Shown: positions 41,955 to 51,826 of the stretch, piece after piece
Layout of the letters: the number at the start of each line of letters is the position of its first letter
Position numbering within the stretch: position 1 is the stretch's first letter
Translations under genes and position numbers: made by a program
DNA from: Pseudotamlana haliotis
Lineage (GTDB): Bacteria > Bacteroidota > Bacteroidia > Flavobacteriales > Flavobacteriaceae
DNA length: 64,000 nt
Direction: 5' to 3'
NCBI RefSeq assembly: GCF_008806375.1
Contig: NZ_WAAT01000025.1
Span: 1-64,000, forward strand
The notes under the pieces: generated by a model
Database searches by the model: none
Told to the model about the DNA's origin: nothing
Seen by the model: the letters and a program-made list of their open reading frames with translations, nothing else

Positions 41955-43280
41955 TTAAGCCGAAAGCACTTTCACAAAATCAAAACGCACCAAACCATCT
42001 TCATCAATTTCAGTAAGTTGCACAGTATGTAAGGTATTCACCAAATCAGGGTTCCATGGTGTTTTAACCTTTACGTAATTTTCGGTAAATCCGTGAATAT
42101 ATCCTTCTTTATTTTCGCTTTCAAATAGCACGGTTCTTTGTGTTCCTAACTGACTTTCATAAAAGGCACGACGCTTTTTAACCGATAAACCTCTAAGCAT
42201 TTTACTGCGTTTTGACCTTACATTTCCAGGCACTACCCCCTCCATATCAACGGCTTCCGTATTATCGCGCTCAGAGTAAGTAAAGACGTGTAAGTACGAA
42301 ATATCAAGTTCAGCTAAAAAATTATAGGTTTCTAAGAAATGCGTATCGGTTTCCCCTGGAAAACCAACAATCACATCAACCCCAATACAGGCATGTGGCA
42401 TCACTTCCTTAATTTTTGAAACACGATCTACGTACAATTCTCGCATGTAACGGCGTTTCATTTTTTTAAGAATCTCATTATTTCCAGACTGTAAAGGCAC
42501 GTGAAAGTGCGGCACAAAAGCACGAGATTGCGCTACCAAATCAATGGTTTCATTCTTTAATAAATTAGGTTCAATAGAAGAAATTCGTAAACGCTCAATA
42601 CCTTCAACTTTATCTAATTCGGTAACTAGGTCTAAAAAGGTATGTTCGTGTTTTTTGTTTCCGAACTCTCCCTTACCATAATCACCAATGTTTACTCCAG
42701 TTAAAACAATTTCTTTAATGTTTTGCTGTGAAATTTCTCGGGCATTCTTAAGCACGTTATTCATAGTATCACTTCTAGAAATACCACGAGCCAACGGAAT
42801 GGTACAATAGGTACACTTATAATCACACCCATCTTGAACCTTCAAAAAAGCACGGGTTCTGTCCCCTATGGAATAAGACCCCACATAAAAATCGGCGTCT
42901 TCAATCTCACAAGAATGCACTTCACCAAAGTCATTTTTAGATAAGTCGTTTAAGTAGTCTGTAATTTTAAATTTCTCAGTCGCACCAAGCACTAAGTCGA
43001 CCCCATTGACATCTGCTAATTCTTGAGGTTTTAGCTGCGCATAACACCCAACAGCAGCAACGAAAGCGTTTTCGTTTGCCTTTTGAGCTTGCTTTACTAT
43101 GGTTTTAAAACGCTTATCTGCATTTTCGGTTACCGAACAGGTGTTTATCACGTAAATATCTGCCTTTTCAGAAAAATCAACCCGATCAAATCCTTCCTTA
43201 CTGAAATCTCTTGCTATGGTAGAGGTTTCCGAAAAATTCAACTTACAACCTAACGTATAAAATGCGACCTTTTTATTCAT
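41955..43280 (-). CDS. mtaB: tRNA t6A37 methylthiotransferase MtaB
   Basis: A 441-residue radical-SAM enzyme that adds a methylthio group to t6A at position 37 of tRNAs. The N-terminal UPF0004 domain has Cys12, Cys48 and Cys79 for the auxiliary iron-sulphur cluster. The radical-SAM cluster is held by Cys152, Cys156 and Cys159 (CDYKCTYC). RISSIEPNLL and VGFPGETDTHF are further radical-SAM motifs. A TRAM-like C-terminal region is at about 370-435. The opening YTLGCKLNFSET separates it from MiaB. Confidence 0.95.
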   Translation of the reverse strand: MNKKVAFYTLGCKLNFSETSTIARDFSKEGFDRVDFSEKADIYVINTCSVTENADKRFKTIVKQAQKANENAFVAAVGCYAQLKPQELADVNGVDLVLGATEKFKITDYLNDLSKNDFGEVHSCEIEDADFYVGSYSIGDRTRAFLKVQDGCDYKCTYCTIPLARGISRSDTMNNVLKNAREISQQNIKEIVLTGVNIGDYGKGEFGNKKHEHTFLDLVTELDKVEGIERLRISSIEPNLLKNETIDLVAQSRAFVPHFHVPLQSGNNEILKKMKRRYMRELYVDRVSKIKEVMPHACIGVDVIVGFPGETDTHFLETYNFLAELDISYLHVFTYSERDNTEAVDMEGVVPGNVRSKRSKMLRGLSVKKRRAFYESQLGTQRTVLFESENKEGYIHGFTENYVKVKTPWNPDLVNTLHTVQLTEIDEDGLVRFDFVKVLSA

Positions 43281-43428
43281 GCTATTTTGTTATCCTGAAT
43301 TTGCTTCAAGATCATTTTAAAATTATCTTTACCCTTTCACATTTCTAAAATCATTAGAAAATGATTCAGAGTATCAGGTGAATTTACCCATCCTGATTGG
43401 GCGTGCAAATTTACAACTAATTAGTTAC

Positions 43429-45051
43429 ATGATAAAACCTAAAACCAAACAATTAATCAACTACCTATCAATTAGTTATATTGCACTTTTATTAATTTCT
43501 TGCAAGTCTGATGTTGACATCAACCGAGATCATTTGGTTTTTAGATATAACGAATATGCCAACATCAACACATTAGATCCCGCTTTTTCACGAACACTAC
43601 AAGACAACTCGGTTTGTAATCAAATATTTAACGGACTCGTACAATTGGATGAAGAACTCAACATCCTGCCTTGTATTGCTAAGGACTGGACGGTTTCTGA
43701 AGACGGAATTACCTACTCCTTTAACCTTAGAAAGGACGTTTATTTTCACAATCATAAATTATTTGGAAAAGACTCTACAAGAACCGTAGTTGCTGAAGAC
43801 TTTAAGTACAGCCTAAACCGTTTAAGAGACGAAGAAATAGCTTCTCCTGGTAGCTGGGTTTTAAATAAAGTAGATGACTTTGAAGCCATTAACGACACCA
43901 TTTTTGAAATAAAACTAAAGCAACCCTTCCCTGCCTTTATCGGACTTCTAACCATGAAATACTGCTCGGTAATTCCAAAGGAAATCGCTGAATTTCACGG
44001 TTCAGATTTTAGAAATCACCCTATAGGTACAGGGCCGTTTAAATTTAAACGCTGGGAAGAAAATATTAAATTGGTTTTCAGAAAAAACCATAACTATTTT
44101 GAAAAAGACGAAACGGGCAATCCGCTACCTTATTTAGAAGCAGTGGCTATTACTTTTTTACCTGACAAACAAAGTGAGTTTTTACAGTTTGCCCAAGGCA
44201 ACATCGATTTTATTTCTGGCCTTGACGCCTCGTATAAAGACGAACTATTAACCGCCAACGGAAAACTTCAAGACCAGTATACTAAAACCGTAAATATGAT
44301 TCGCGGCCCCTATTTAAATACAGAATACCTCGGTTTTTATTTAGATTCTGAAACTCCAGAAATCCAATCGCTTTTACTACGACAAGCCATTAATTACGGT
44401 TTTGATCGCAAAAAAATGATTACCTATTTAAGGAATGGCATTGGTAATCCTGCCAACGGTGGTTTTATTCCTATGGGCTTACCTGGCTACAACGCTTCTA
44501 TAGGCTACGACTACCAGCCTCAAAAAGCCAAGCAATTGGTTGCTCAATTTATAGAAGAAACAGGCATTACAAACCCAAAAATTACTTTAGTTACCACGAG
44601 TAACTACCTGAGTTTTTGTGAATTTATTCAACGTGAACTTGAAAAAACAGGATTAAATATTCAAGTTGACGTGATGCCAGAAGCTTCCTTGCGTTCTGCA
44701 CGTTCAAACGGTAAGGTAGACATGTTTAGAAGCTCATGGATTGCTGATTATCTCGATGCTGAAAATTACTTATCTATTTTCTACAGTAAAAACTTTGCCC
44801 CTAATGGCTCAAACTATTTTCACTATAAAAATGAGAAATTTGATAGCCTCTACAATAAGGCCTTTACTGTAACCGATATTGAAAAAAGAAAAAAAATATA
44901 CACAACCATGGATTCGCTAGCAATGAAACATGCCCTGATGGTGCCTTTATATTACGATGAAGTCATACGTTTTACAAGACAAAACATTGAAGGTCTAGGG
45001 GTTAATCCTATTAATTTATTAGACCTAAAACGGGTTAAAAAGAGTCTTTAG
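43429..45051 (+). CDS. ABC transporter substrate-binding lipoprotein, peptide type (SBP family 5)
   Basis: A 540-residue lipoprotein from the ATG at 43429, which places lipobox LLISC (Cys25) correctly; a GTG start at 43378 would add 17 residues before the signal. The body is an SBP_bac_5 domain: EYANINTLDPAFSRTLQDNSVCNQIFNGLVQ, DWTVSEDGITYSFNLRKDVYFHN, and YLDAENYLSIFYSKNFAPNGSNYFHYKN near the end. Such proteins bind oligopeptides or similar ligands for an ABC importer; no permease or ATPase gene lies beside it. Its last 17 bases overlap the converging YhhN-like gene. Confidence 0.88.
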   Translation: MIKPKTKQLINYLSISYIALLLISCKSDVDINRDHLVFRYNEYANINTLDPAFSRTLQDNSVCNQIFNGLVQLDEELNILPCIAKDWTVSEDGITYSFNLRKDVYFHNHKLFGKDSTRTVVAEDFKYSLNRLRDEEIASPGSWVLNKVDDFEAINDTIFEIKLKQPFPAFIGLLTMKYCSVIPKEIAEFHGSDFRNHPIGTGPFKFKRWEENIKLVFRKNHNYFEKDETGNPLPYLEAVAITFLPDKQSEFLQFAQGNIDFISGLDASYKDELLTANGKLQDQYTKTVNMIRGPYLNTEYLGFYLDSETPEIQSLLLRQAINYGFDRKKMITYLRNGIGNPANGGFIPMGLPGYNASIGYDYQPQKAKQLVAQFIEETGITNPKITLVTTSNYLSFCEFIQRELEKTGLNIQVDVMPEASLRSARSNGKVDMFRSSWIADYLDAENYLSIFYSKNFAPNGSNYFHYKNEKFDSLYNKAFTVTDIEKRKKIYTTMDSLAMKHALMVPLYYDEVIRFTRQNIEGLGVNPINLLDLKRVKKSL

Positions 45052-45748
45052 CGCCCTCGATCTCAGGCTTCTCGATAATAATACCATGAATGATGAGATA
45101 TATACCTGTGGCATAAAAAAACATGATACTAAAATCTTGGTATGGCACATCGGTTTTAAAGGTTTTTATAACCATAATACCTTCCGAAAGCATATAACTC
45201 AATACACCTACAAAAACCAGAAGATAACTTTTTCTATCCACCACACCTTTTCTTAAATAAGCAAATTGACATAGTAGCAAAGAAATAAAATAACTAATAA
45301 TTGCTGGAAAAAAGAAATTACCTAGGTCATGATAGATAAAGCTTACTAAACCCATTGTATAAACAAATATAACAACAGAAAACGGTATTAACCGCCGTAC
45401 TTGAAAATCTGATTTATGTGAAAACCTAAAGCATAAAAACAATTTAGCCACGGAATATATAAACAAGCTTGTAACTAATAGGTAAATGTTTTCATGATCA
45501 ATAATTAATAAGTCACCAAGAAAATAACAAACTAAAGCGAGCATAGTCCACCAATAATTACGCCTATTCGTTGCCGAATTATTATAGTAGTAATAAACTA
45601 TTAACAAGAGCATTACAGGAGGTTTTGACATAAAACGATAAGGATATACAGGCAGACACACCTTAACTACCGTATCTATTAATAATACGACAAAAAAGAG
45701 TATGAAAAACTTTTTTTTATCTCTTATAATCCCCATCATACTTATCAC
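45035..45748 (-). CDS. YhhN-like (TMEM86 family) membrane protein, copy 1
   Basis: A 237-residue integral membrane protein with about eight helices. YhhN features: RFMSKPPVMLLLIVYYY, MLALVCYFLGDLLI with the conserved Gly-Asp, LFIYSVAKLFLCFRF, VGVLSYMLSEGIMVIKTFK and FFYATGIYLIIHGIIIEK. Eukaryotic members hydrolyse lysoplasmalogen; the bacterial role is unclear. Its 3' end overlaps the peptide-binding gene tail to tail by 17 nt. A paralogue lies 13 nt upstream on the same strand. The conserved Ser-Asp of the family reads Ser-Glu here (YMLSEGI). Confidence 0.75.
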   Translation of the reverse strand: MISMMGIIRDKKKFFILFFVVLLIDTVVKVCLPVYPYRFMSKPPVMLLLIVYYYYNNSATNRRNYWWTMLALVCYFLGDLLIIDHENIYLLVTSLFIYSVAKLFLCFRFSHKSDFQVRRLIPFSVVIFVYTMGLVSFIYHDLGNFFFPAIISYFISLLLCQFAYLRKGVVDRKSYLLVFVGVLSYMLSEGIMVIKTFKTDVPYQDFSIMFFYATGIYLIIHGIIIEKPEIEGAKDSF

Positions 45749-45761
45749 TTAGTAAGAAACT

Positions 45762-46475
45762 TTAAATAATATATTTAGGTTCAATTCTTTTTTCAATAAC
45801 GATACCATGTACAATTAAATAGATTCCTGTGGCGTAAAAAAACATGATACAAAAATCCTGAAATGGCAAATCAGTTTTAAAGGTATTTACAATGGTTATG
45901 CCTTCTGAAATCATGTAACAAAACACACCTACTAACACATAAAAATAGCTTTTTCTATCTACAGCTTCTTTTCTTAAATAAGCAAATTGACACAGTAAAA
46001 GCGATATAAAATAACTAATAAGCGCTAACAAGAAGTAATCGCCAAGACCTTCATAAATATATATAATTAGGCCTACTGTATAAAAAAATATAACAATAGA
46101 AAAGGGAATTAACCGACTCACCTTAAAATCATACTGGTGAGAAAACCGAAAACACAAGAACACCTTCCCAAGAGTATATACGACAAAACTAGACACCAAT
46201 AAAGTAACATTCTCTCTGTTAATAATTAACAAGTCTGCAATAAAAAAACAGCCCAGTGCCAACATCACCCATGAAAAATTACGTCCTCTTGATGTTGAAT
46301 AATTATAATAATAATAAGCAATAATAAGCAAGATTACTGGAGGCTTAGAAATAAAACGATATGGCCAATGAAAATTAGATTTAACTACGGTATCGATGAG
46401 TAGAAAGATAAAAAATAGTACAGCAAACTTTTTTTTATCATATAAAACAGTCATCATACTACTTGATTTGAGCAT
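45762..46475 (-). CDS. YhhN-like (TMEM86 family) membrane protein, copy 2
   Basis: A 237-residue paralogue of the next gene, of equal length and strongly similar in the second half (ALISYFISLLLCQFAYLRKEAVDRKSYFYVLVGVFCYMISEGI). It keeps SKPPVILLIIAYYYYNYS, MLALGCFFIADLLI (Ala-Asp in place of Gly-Asp) and YATGIYLIVHGIVIEKR. The first half has drifted more. The pair is a clear tandem duplication and is probably cotranscribed. Changes at two conserved positions raise doubt about plain lysoplasmalogenase activity. Start could be the first ATG or one of two a few codons later. Confidence 0.75.
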   Translation of the reverse strand: MLKSSSMMTVLYDKKKFAVLFFIFLLIDTVVKSNFHWPYRFISKPPVILLIIAYYYYNYSTSRGRNFSWVMLALGCFFIADLLIINRENVTLLVSSFVVYTLGKVFLCFRFSHQYDFKVSRLIPFSIVIFFYTVGLIIYIYEGLGDYFLLALISYFISLLLCQFAYLRKEAVDRKSYFYVLVGVFCYMISEGITIVNTFKTDLPFQDFCIMFFYATGIYLIVHGIVIEKRIEPKYII

Positions 46476-46724
46476 AACATGGTGTCATTTATAGGCTTAG
46501 GAGGGATTTACTTTCCTCTGCAAATTACAAAAAAATTACTATCCTCTTAAAAAAGAATGCTAATTTAGTTAAAGCTCCTTCTAATCACATCCTTAAGCGC
46601 TTCTTATTTTGAGGATGATTTCACAATTCAAACAGCTCTAGAATGTCGTATACTTACAAAGTTTAAAGTAAAGCGAAAAAAAAGCGCCATATTGATATCC
46701 TTCAAAAAAGGAATTCATTAAAAT

Positions 46725-47900
46725 TTATTCGCGTCTAAACTTCTTTGACTCCTCAAAAACATGTTCCAAGATAGCCTTATCTTGATCAGAAAGCTTGAGA
46801 TCACGTCGTGACATAACCACCTCTGCAACTTCAAAAGCTTTTTTAGTTAAGTATGTTGTGAAGCCACTACTACCTCCCCAACTAAAGCTAGGCACAAAAT
46901 TACGTGGAAACCCACTTCCGAAGATATTCGCACTTACACCAACAACTGTCCCGGTGTTAAACATGGTATTAATACCACATTTACTATGATCGCCCATCAT
47001 AAGTCCGCAAAACTGCAACCCTGTTCTGGCAAAACTTTCGGTTTGATAGTCCCATAATCGCACTTCGACATAATTATTTTTCAGGTTCGAATTATTAGTA
47101 TCGGCACCTAAATTACACCACTCACCTAAAACAGAATTTCCTAAGAAACCATCATGCCCTTTGTTTGAATAACCAAACAGCACAGAGTTATTAACTTCAC
47201 CACCAACTTTACTATGAGGTCCAATTGTAGTTGGCCCGTAAATTTTAGCACCCATTTTTACGGTAGCATGATCACATAAAGCAAAAGGCCCTCTAATTAT
47301 CGCGCCTTCCATAATTTCGGTGTTTTTACCAATATAAATAGGTCCGTTAGAAGCATTAAGCGTTACAAACTCTAACTTAGCGCCATCTTCAATAAATATA
47401 TTTTCAGCAGCAATAACATTGTTACTTGTTGGAATGGGTTTAGACTTTCGGCCATCGGTAATTAAATCGAAATCTTCTTGAATGGCAGCTCCGTTTTTTG
47501 AAAATATATCCCAGGTGTTATTTATTTGAATGGCTTCAGCATCAAATTCAATAGCTTCGTAAGCATCAAAATCGATATCCTCCTGCTCTTCTTTTGCAAA
47601 AAAAGCAATCACATCTTCACCATTAAAAATCGCTTGATTTTCCTGAAGCTCTTTAATCATTTCAACCAATTCTAAATTTGGCAGATATGACGCATTAATC
47701 ATGACATTATTTTCCATTTCAACCATGGGGAATTTGTCAGATAAATAATCTTCAGTAACTGTAGTACTTGTACAATCTAAAAAAGACTCCCACTTTTCAC
47801 GAATGGTTAAAACACCAACACGAATATCGGCTACGGGTCTTGTGTAAGTAAAAGGCAACAAATTTTTACGCGAAGGACCATCAAAAAGAATGTAGTTCAT
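46725..47900 (-). CDS. GlmU-like sugar nucleotidyltransferase/acyltransferase-related protein
   Basis: A 391-residue cytoplasmic protein. The N-terminal part opens MNYILFDGPSRKNLLPFTYTRPVADIRVG, the NTP_transf_4 family of Bacteroidota, in which the usual GlmU pyrophosphorylase Gly-rich loop is replaced. The C-terminal half (about 160-340) is a left-handed beta-helix of hexapeptide repeats (KNTEIMEGAIIRGPFALCDHATVKMGAKIYGPTTIG), typical of acyl- and nucleotidyl-transferases acting on sugars. It may be the GlmU equivalent making UDP-GlcNAc, but that step is not proven for this family. It is a single-gene unit. Confidence 0.8.
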   Translation of the reverse strand: MNYILFDGPSRKNLLPFTYTRPVADIRVGVLTIREKWESFLDCTSTTVTEDYLSDKFPMVEMENNVMINASYLPNLELVEMIKELQENQAIFNGEDVIAFFAKEEQEDIDFDAYEAIEFDAEAIQINNTWDIFSKNGAAIQEDFDLITDGRKSKPIPTSNNVIAAENIFIEDGAKLEFVTLNASNGPIYIGKNTEIMEGAIIRGPFALCDHATVKMGAKIYGPTTIGPHSKVGGEVNNSVLFGYSNKGHDGFLGNSVLGEWCNLGADTNNSNLKNNYVEVRLWDYQTESFARTGLQFCGLMMGDHSKCGINTMFNTGTVVGVSANIFGSGFPRNFVPSFSWGGSSGFTTYLTKKAFEVAEVVMSRRDLKLSDQDKAILEHVFEESKKFRRE

Positions 47901-47997
47901 TTTTAGATATAAAATTAAAAGTTAGGTTGCTGAAAATAACTTCTCAAAACACCTAACTCAAGTTCTGTAAACCAAAAATAACCTAATTAACTAAATA

Positions 47998-48029
47998 AAA
48001 AAAGCCTCTCTACAATAGAAAGGCTTTTA
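47998..48029 (-). terminator. Terminator of rpmE
   Basis: On the minus strand AAAAGCCTTTCT pairs with AGAGAGGCTTTT, then a T-run. It lies about 20 nt after the rpmE stop. Confidence 0.8.
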
Positions 48030-48050
48030 ATAATATATTTTTTGCTAAAA

Positions 48051-48302
48051 TTATTTTTTAAACTTAGCATATTTAGTTTTGAACTTGTCAATTCTACCAG
48101 CAGTATCTACTAATTTAGATTTTCCTGTGTAGAAAGGGTGCGATGTTCTAGAGATCTCCATTTTTACTAATGGGTATTCTACGCCATCAACTTCAAGAGT
48201 TTCGTTAGTATCTGCAGTAGACTTAGTTAAGAATACATCTTCGTTAGACATATCTTTAAATGCTACAATTCTATAATTTTCTGGATGTATACCTTTTCTC
48301 AT
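48051..48302 (-). CDS. rpmE2: 50S ribosomal protein L31, type B
   Basis: An 83-residue ribosomal protein. The frame is open for nine more codons, but the start chosen is the ATG at 48302, giving [20 protein letters not shown], which matches L31 exactly. There is no CxxC zinc motif, so this is the zinc-free type B form (RpmE2), usual in this phylum. The insertion typical of type B ([24 protein letters not shown]) is present, followed by [25 protein letters not shown]. It has its own promoter and terminator. Confidence 0.95.
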   Translation of the reverse strand: MRKGIHPENYRIVAFKDMSNEDVFLTKSTADTNETLEVDGVEYPLVKMEISRTSHPFYTGKSKLVDTAGRIDKFKTKYAKFKK

Positions 48303-48339
48303 CGCTAAATGCTTTATTGTTACTTTCAATTTTGGAGTG

Positions 48340-48369
48340 CAAATTTAGTTATTTTTTACAAACACACAA
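48340..48369 (-). promoter_or_regulatory. Promoter of rpmE2
   Basis: On the minus strand TTG (48369-48367) lies 19 nt before TAAATTTG (48347-48340), a full -33/-7 pair. The -7 box is 38 nt before the ATG at 48302, which also disfavours the upstream start. Confidence 0.7.
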
Positions 48370-48418
48370 CACTTTTTTGAATTTTATTTCAAAAAAACAA
48401 AGATAGATATTTAGTTAG

Positions 48419-48426
48419 TATATTTG
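48419..48426 (+). promoter_or_regulatory. -7 promoter box TATATTTG of the DUF4199 gene
   Basis: TATATTTG matches TAnnTTTG and lies 48 nt before the ATG; it diverges from the rpmE2 promoter 50 nt away. Confidence 0.5.
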
Positions 48427-48474
48427 ATTTCTAATTAAATTAAGCTTGCAAAGCTATTAACCAACACTATACTT

Positions 48475-49008
48475 ATGGAAAAATCTATTAAATCAATTGC
48501 TAGTGACCTTGGATTGTATCTTGGTATACTTTTATCACTATACACACTTACCGCTTATTTAATCGATTTAGGCTTGATAGTTAATATATGGCTTATGATG
48601 CTCATTATTCCCTTAGTAATAGTTGGCTTTGGAATTTTTTCAACAGCTAAGGCTAAAAGTTTTAATAATGGCTTCTTGACTTTTAAGCAAGCATTTTCTT
48701 CATATTTTATTACCGTAGCCATAGGAATCATGATAAGCACCTTGGTTACTGTTGTAATTTTTAATTTTATTGACCCCGAAGCGGCCGTAGAAACAAAAAA
48801 TATCCTCGTTGAAAACACAGCTACCATGATGAAAAACTCAGGCGCTCCTACTGAAACCATTGCCGAAAAAATAACCGAAATAGAAAGTCAAGACACCTTT
48901 GCTATTGGAGTACAGTTGAAATCTTTAGCTCAAAGTTTAATCTTTTTTGCCGTCATCGGTCTTATCGTTGCAGCCGCATTAAAAAAAAGTAACCCTGAGG
49001 CCGAATAA
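48475..49008 (+). CDS. DUF4199 membrane protein
   Basis: A 177-residue inner-membrane protein of the DUF4199 family, which is confined to Bacteroidota. Helices at about 12-30, 36-52, 70-93 and 152-170 flank a soluble helical stretch (PEAAVETKNILVENTATMMKNSGAPTETIAEKITEIES). The NGFLTFKQAFSSYFIT phrase is characteristic. Function unknown. A family-2 glycosyltransferase gene follows 38 nt later, an arrangement seen often enough in the group to suggest a functional tie, though this is recollection and not proof. Confidence 0.85.
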   Translation: MEKSIKSIASDLGLYLGILLSLYTLTAYLIDLGLIVNIWLMMLIIPLVIVGFGIFSTAKAKSFNNGFLTFKQAFSSYFITVAIGIMISTLVTVVIFNFIDPEAAVETKNILVENTATMMKNSGAPTETIAEKITEIESQDTFAIGVQLKSLAQSLIFFAVIGLIVAAALKKSNPEAE

Positions 49009-49046
49009 TTTCTGTATTTTTGAATTTTATATTCGAAAACATCCAA

Positions 49047-50003
49047 ATGAACATATCTGTAGTTATTCCACTACTTAACGAACAAGAATCTTTAACCGAA
49101 CTACATGATTGGATTGTAAGAGTAATGCTCTCCAATCAGTTTTCTTATGAAATCATCTTTATTGATGATGGTAGTACCGACGACTCTTGGAGAATCATCT
49201 CAACATTAGCCTCGCAAGATGTGCATGTGAAAGGTATTCAATTTTTAAAAAACTTTGGAAAATCTCAAGCCTTACATGCTGGTTTTGAAAAAGCCCAAGG
49301 CGAAGTGGTCATTACCATGGATGCCGATTTACAAGACAACCCTGATGAAATCCCAGAACTTTACCACATGATTAAAACCGAAGGTTATGACTTGGTTTCG
49401 GGCTGGAAAAAGAAACGCTACGATTCGGTTATATCAAAAAACCTACCTTCAAAATTATTTAATTGGGCGGCTAGAAAAACATCAGGTGTTAAATTAAACG
49501 ACTTTAATTGTGGTTTAAAGGCCTATAAATTGGAAGTGGTAAAAAATATAGATGTTAACGGTGAAATGCACCGTTATATTCCCGTACTTTCTAAAAACGC
49601 AGGTTTCACTAATATTGGTGAGAAAGTTGTACAACATCAAGCCAGAAAATATGGCATTACCAAATTTGGAATTGACCGCTTTTTACACGGTTTTCTCGAT
49701 TTAATTACCATTTGGTTTTTATCGCGTTTTGGAAAACGTCCTATGCACCTATTCGGCGCCTTAGGTTTTATTATGATTACCATAGGTTTTGCTTTCGCTC
49801 TTTATCTAGGTATCAATAAGCTCTTTTTAAATCAGGAAGGTCGATTAATCACCGATCGCCCAGAATTTTTCATATCCCTGACCACTATGGTTATAGGAAC
49901 CCAGTTTTTTGTAGCCGGATTTTTAGGCGAAATCATTTTAAGAATGAAGCAAGACAAAAAACGCTATGCAATTAAGAGCGCATTAAATTTAAATGAACAC
50001 TAA
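49047..50003 (+). CDS. Family 2 glycosyltransferase, DPM1/GtrB-like
   Basis: A 318-residue membrane glycosyltransferase that likely transfers a sugar to a polyprenyl phosphate. Start ATG at 49047 gives [16 protein letters not shown], the normal opening; a TTG at 49020 would add nine odd residues. The GT-A domain has [13 protein letters not shown] and [13 protein letters not shown] with the metal-binding DxD-like motif. Two C-terminal membrane helices (about 230-255 and 270-295) fit the GtrB/DPG-synthase class. Sugar specificity unknown. Confidence 0.9.
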   Translation: MNISVVIPLLNEQESLTELHDWIVRVMLSNQFSYEIIFIDDGSTDDSWRIISTLASQDVHVKGIQFLKNFGKSQALHAGFEKAQGEVVITMDADLQDNPDEIPELYHMIKTEGYDLVSGWKKKRYDSVISKNLPSKLFNWAARKTSGVKLNDFNCGLKAYKLEVVKNIDVNGEMHRYIPVLSKNAGFTNIGEKVVQHQARKYGITKFGIDRFLHGFLDLITIWFLSRFGKRPMHLFGALGFIMITIGFAFALYLGINKLFLNQEGRLITDRPEFFISLTTMVIGTQFFVAGFLGEIILRMKQDKKRYAIKSALNLNEH

Positions 50004-50065
50004 AACGCAGTATTAACTTTCGTATATGTTTTCTGCATTTACAACTAAATAAAACAGGAATTACT

Positions 50066-50073
50066 TATTTTTG
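50066..50073 (+). promoter_or_regulatory. -7 promoter box TATTTTTG of the phosphohexomutase gene
   Basis: TATTTTTG matches TAnnTTTG and lies 22 nt before the ATG. Confidence 0.5.
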
Positions 50074-50095
50074 TATTCCTTTATTTCAAGACATT

Positions 50096-51826
50096 ATGAT
50101 ACACATTGAACCAAAAATCTTAGAAAGAATAAACAGCTGGCTAACCCCTGCTTTTGATAAAGACACGCAAAATACCATTAAAGAAAGTATTGCACACAAA
50201 CCCAAAGACATTCAAGAAAGTTTTTACAAAGACTTAGAATTTGGTACAGGTGGTATGCGTGGTATCATGGGTATTGGAACCAATAGAATTAACAAATACA
50301 CCCTTGGAAAAAGCACCCAAGGTTTAAGTGATTATTTACACCAACAGTTTCCTAACGAAACCCCAAAAGCGGTGATCGCTTACGATTGTAGACACAACAG
50401 CAAATCTTTAGCAAAAGTTGTTGCCGATGTGTTTTCTGCAAATGGTGTTGAAGTGTATTTATTCGAAGACTTACGTGCTACTCCAGAATTATCATTCGCA
50501 GTTAAACATTTAAACTGTCACTGCGGAATTGTTTTAACAGCATCACACAACCCACCAGAATATAACGGCTACAAAGTGTACTGGCAGGATGGCGGACAGC
50601 TAGTACCGCCACATGATAAAGGTGTGATTGATGTTATTAATACCGTTGAATACGCAAACATTAAATTTGAAGCTAACGATAGCTTAATTCATTATATCGG
50701 TGAAGACGTTGATGATATTTTTATTAATGCTTCTGTTGAAAATGGTAGCGTAGGTGCCACTCAAGCGGCTAAAGATGATTTAACCATTGTGTTCACATCT
50801 CTTCACGGAACCTCCATTACCGCGGTTCCTGAAACCTTAAAACGTGCTGGATATAAAAATGTACATATTGTAAAGGAACAAGAAGCTCCTGATGGCGGTT
50901 TTCCAACCGTAAAATCACCTAACCCAGAAGAGCCTGCTGCCTTAAAAATGGCTTTAGAATTAGCTGAAGAAGTTAATGCCGATATCGTTATTGGTACCGA
51001 CCCAGATTGCGATCGCTTAGGGGTTGCCGTGCGTAACGCCGAAAATGAATTGCAATTGCTTAACGGAAATCAAACCATGTTAATGATGACTGATTTCTTA
51101 TTAAAACAATGGAAGGCGGAAGACAAAATTAAAGGCAAAGAATTTATTGCATCTACCATCGTTTCTACACCGATGTTGAGCAAATTAGCTGAATCTTACA
51201 AGGTTGAAAGTAAAATTGTTCTAACCGGTTTCAAATGGATTGCTAAGTTAATTCACGATTTCCCAGAACTAGATTTTGTAGGTGGTGGCGAAGAAAGCTT
51301 TGGGTTTATGGTTGGCAATTTTGTTCGTGACAAAGATGCCGTAACTTCTACCCTTTTGGCTTGCGAAATTGCTGCAATTTCAAAATCTAACAACAGTTCT
51401 TTTTTCAAAGAATTAATCAGTTTATACACTGAACACGGGTTCTACAAAGAAAAACTAGTTTCACTTACGAAGAAAGGTATTGAAGGGGCTGAAGAAATCA
51501 AAAACATGATGATTGACGCTCGTGAAAACCCGTTGAAAGTGATTAACGGCTCTAAAGTGGTAAAAATTGAAGACTACGATTTATCGGTTTCAAAAAACAT
51601 GATTACCGGTGAAACGAGTACTATCGATATTCCAAAATCGAATGTTATTATTTATTACACTGAAGATGGTAGCCAAGTAGCGTTGCGACCAAGTGGTACA
51701 GAACCTAAAATCAAATTCTACGTGAGTGTCAACGACACTTTAAAAGATGAAGCTGATTTTAAATCTGCCGAAGCACAACTTGATGCTAAAGCAGAAGCCA
51801 TCTTAAAAGATATGAATCTTATTTAA
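50096..51826 (+). CDS. Phosphoglucomutase/phosphomannomutase
   Basis: A 576-residue alpha-D-phosphohexomutase that moves phosphate between C1 and C6 of a hexose. The phosphorylated Ser150 lies in [16 protein letters not shown]. The metal loop is [13 protein letters not shown], the sugar loop [21 protein letters not shown] and the phosphate loop [13 protein letters not shown]. The length and N-terminal extension fit the PgcA-like class (glucose 1-phosphate / glucose 6-phosphate) rather than GlmM. The stop overlaps the start of the exporter gene by one base (TAATG). Confidence 0.93.
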   Translation: MIHIEPKILERINSWLTPAFDKDTQNTIKESIAHKPKDIQESFYKDLEFGTGGMRGIMGIGTNRINKYTLGKSTQGLSDYLHQQFPNETPKAVIAYDCRHNSKSLAKVVADVFSANGVEVYLFEDLRATPELSFAVKHLNCHCGIVLTASHNPPEYNGYKVYWQDGGQLVPPHDKGVIDVINTVEYANIKFEANDSLIHYIGEDVDDIFINASVENGSVGATQAAKDDLTIVFTSLHGTSITAVPETLKRAGYKNVHIVKEQEAPDGGFPTVKSPNPEEPAALKMALELAEEVNADIVIGTDPDCDRLGVAVRNAENELQLLNGNQTMLMMTDFLLKQWKAEDKIKGKEFIASTIVSTPMLSKLAESYKVESKIVLTGFKWIAKLIHDFPELDFVGGGEESFGFMVGNFVRDKDAVTSTLLACEIAAISKSNNSSFFKELISLYTEHGFYKEKLVSLTKKGIEGAEEIKNMMIDARENPLKVINGSKVVKIEDYDLSVSKNMITGETSTIDIPKSNVIIYYTEDGSQVALRPSGTEPKIKFYVSVNDTLKDEADFKSAEAQLDAKAEAILKDMNLI

